Positions 63,601-64,000 of a stretch of 64,000 nucleotides of DNA are shown piece by piece. The DNA is taken from positions 971,448-1,035,447 of the forward strand of contig CP054182.1 in NCBI GenBank assembly GCA_015709675.1. The letters run 5' to 3'. The stretch comes from Ignavibacteriales bacterium. Its GTDB lineage: Bacteria; Bacteroidota; Ignavibacteria; Ignavibacteriales; Ignavibacteriaceae. Within the stretch, counting starts at the first letter, position 1. Each line of letters opens with the position of its first letter. The notes under the pieces were generated by a model. It was given only the letters and a program-made list of their open reading frames with translations, had not been told where the DNA came from and searched no databases. Made by a program: the position numbers and the translations under genes.

Positions 63601-64000
63601 CTGATTGCTGTTGTGTCCGGATGAGCCGACGATTACATCTTCGTATGTGTCACCGTTAATATCACCGGTCAGCGATACTGAGCAGCCAAAATTATCTCCG
63701 GCATTACTGCCGTTCAGTATAATGTCTGGTGTATTATTCATATTTGCACCACCGAGCAAAATATATGCTCTGCCAGCTGAGCTGTTATAACCACTCGAGC
63801 CGATAATCAGGTCGGTAAATGTATCCAGATTCACATCTCCGGCAGAGGAAACCGAGCATCCCAAAAGGTCACCGGCGGTCTGGCCTGTAACGGTTAAATC
63901 AGGAATCACATCAATATCTTCTCCGCCAAAGAGGATATATGTTTTCCCCGCGGAAGATCCGAACCCTTTCGCTCCGATCACGATATCGGCAAAGCCGTCT
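60628..64000 (-). CDS. FG-GAP repeat protein with T9SS sorting domain (N-terminus beyond window)
   Basis: The frame continues to the right edge (DGFADIVIGAKGFGSSAGKTY), so the true start lies outside the window; at least 1123 codons are here. The visible part contains more than ten FG-GAP units such as DYFGHAVALAGDVNGDYYAD and IGDVNGDGYGDFMASAYN, each with a calcium-type DxNxDG loop and a 'GRAYIYLGG..MD..AD' second half that differs from the repeats of the neighbour. Fibronectin-like segments follow (YTIERTLPGGIFGNAWEEIA; ESDLYGYYIYRSSNSHF), then the T9SS domain LSQNYPNPFNPLTTIEFSLP, ending VKKMTLIK. Nearly the same C-terminal 85 residues end the gene at 55185. Confidence 0.93.
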   Translation of the reverse strand, partial: DGFADIVIGAKGFGSSAGKTYILFGGEDIDVIPDLTVTGQTAGDLLGCSVSSAGDVNLDTFTDLIIGSSGYNSSAGRAYILLGGANMNNTPDIILNGSNAGDNFGCSVSLTGDINGDTYEDVIVGSSGHNSNQGKAEIFFGGAAMNSTADIVMLGESAGDYFGHAVALAGDVNGDYYADVIVGAYGYSSNRGRAYIYLGSSQPDNTADFTFTGETAGDYFGFAVSSAGDMRSGGYSDILIGAHGYSGNTGRIYVFSGAKDISPTPREKITGENSNSYFGYSVAMGGNFDGDGYSSFMAGAHNYLSAKGMVYFYKNMTVSGNSPDYIFTDGKINAEYSETISGEGDLNGDGYPDFAVVSALFTSSDTGKIYIYFGGPLLDNVADKIIKTPQHLSYFGVSMSSSGDLNGDGFADLIVGGNQYSTANNTNRGRVWVYLGGSNMDTIPDLMIDGEAALNHFGVSVGHIGDVNGDGYGDFMASAYNYGGGLGRIYLYYGGAVLDGVYDLKSTGPAANGLSWGRRISGAGDVNGDGFADAMFSSYGYNSQGRVYILYGGAAMDSVIDVTLTGEASSNLGISLASAGDVNGDGYGDIVVGASTYSSSTGRAYIYYGGSSMSTSASVTLTGTSGSRLGSVVSTAGDQNNDGYSDILVTSSPNSLPNTSLVQIYYGGANMDSQADIIRSSYGYDLFASSAAYLGDINGDRMPDYIIGAPDRSNSNLAGKAYLYLSYAPQTLVPKINYIRDVPGDDGGQLTVNWLRIGYDVPGDTVLSEYTIERTLPGGIFGNAWEEIASVTPRFNVRYSYTIKTPVDSNAKTSGVYYYRIVARGADKNDYWISNMVPAYSVDNLSPLPVQYFSSQPGGNGVTLVWKENRESDLYGYYIYRSSNSHFNPDSLSPIAVTRDTTYTDTAPLEGSLYYFIRAQDKNGNFSSVVSNSNNPLPVELDLFSARINGKNVVLNWRTQTEINIYSFTVERKVYGDVKWDEIGEVQGSMNSNSPKRYSFTDYGVLPGKYIYRLAITETDGYKTYSPEALIDFGNPQIYSLSQNYPNPFNPLTTIEFSLPAASAVKIAVYDMLGNRVSELLNEKREAGYYSLPFDASALPSGVYVYRIEAGEFTSVKKMTLIK

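Overview
The window most resembles a member of the Ignavibacteria/Bacteroidota-Chlorobi side of bacteria. The strongest clue is the set of large exported proteins ending in a type IX secretion (T9SS) C-terminal domain that opens with the YPNPFNP motif (genes at 12300, 29081, 55185 and 60628). Other clues are exported DUF3857/transglutaminase proteins, exported WD40-caspase proteins, and intergenic DNA full of short palindromic and AT-rich repeats. This assignment is an inference; no rRNA or tRNA gene was seen. The DNA is chromosomal in character: no transposase, integrase, phage gene or CRISPR array was recognised.

Layout. 1-6063: the start of an outer-membrane protein (cut by the window edge), a 123-bp palindromic repeat array, an EamA transporter, a methyltransferase, a TonB-receptor-like barrel and rpiB. 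6337-15906: a large TPR/transglutaminase protein, a small barrel, a DUF1643 protein, a cupin, an LVIVD-type T9SS substrate, an FMN reductase, a haem-binding protein and a gamma-glutamylcyclotransferase-like protein. 16202-20913: an SPFH/band-7 protein coupled to a ribbon-helix-helix protein, a four-copy operator-like iteron array, an AAA ATPase with a DUF4143 tail, and malic enzyme. 20914-28696: a gene-poor stretch with an AlkD-like gene relic, a second transglutaminase (lipo)protein, the intact AlkD-like gene, small enzymes, a barrel, and an alternating set of two zinc-ribbon proteins and two related exported proteins. 28697-33202: an 80-bp palindromic array, a YCF48-type T9SS substrate, a DUF2892 protein, a second palindrome array and a very acidic protein. 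33230-46319: housekeeping genes (hldD/rfaD, metH, rlmD), a dienelactone hydrolase, and a minus-strand operon of two glycolipid-type glycosyltransferases, hemC and yhdH; then a zinc peptidase. 46399-53331: two tandem exported WD40-caspase paralogues and an unknown protein. 53774-64000: a SLOG-like protein, then a response regulator, a 14-repeat FG-GAP T9SS protein and a small membrane protein in one unit, and a second FG-GAP T9SS protein that runs off the right edge.

Much of the window serves the envelope: surface or secreted beta-propeller proteins exported by Sec and T9SS, outer-membrane barrels, LPS heptose supply and glycolipid synthesis. Central metabolism is represented by rpiB, maeB, metH and hemC. 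The least explained systems are the zinc-ribbon/exported-protein module (27183-28696), the WD40-caspase operon (46399-53331), the response regulator/FG-GAP unit (54945-59995), the SPFH/RHH/iteron/ATPase locus (16156-18546), and three palindromic repeat families whose arms show compensatory changes.
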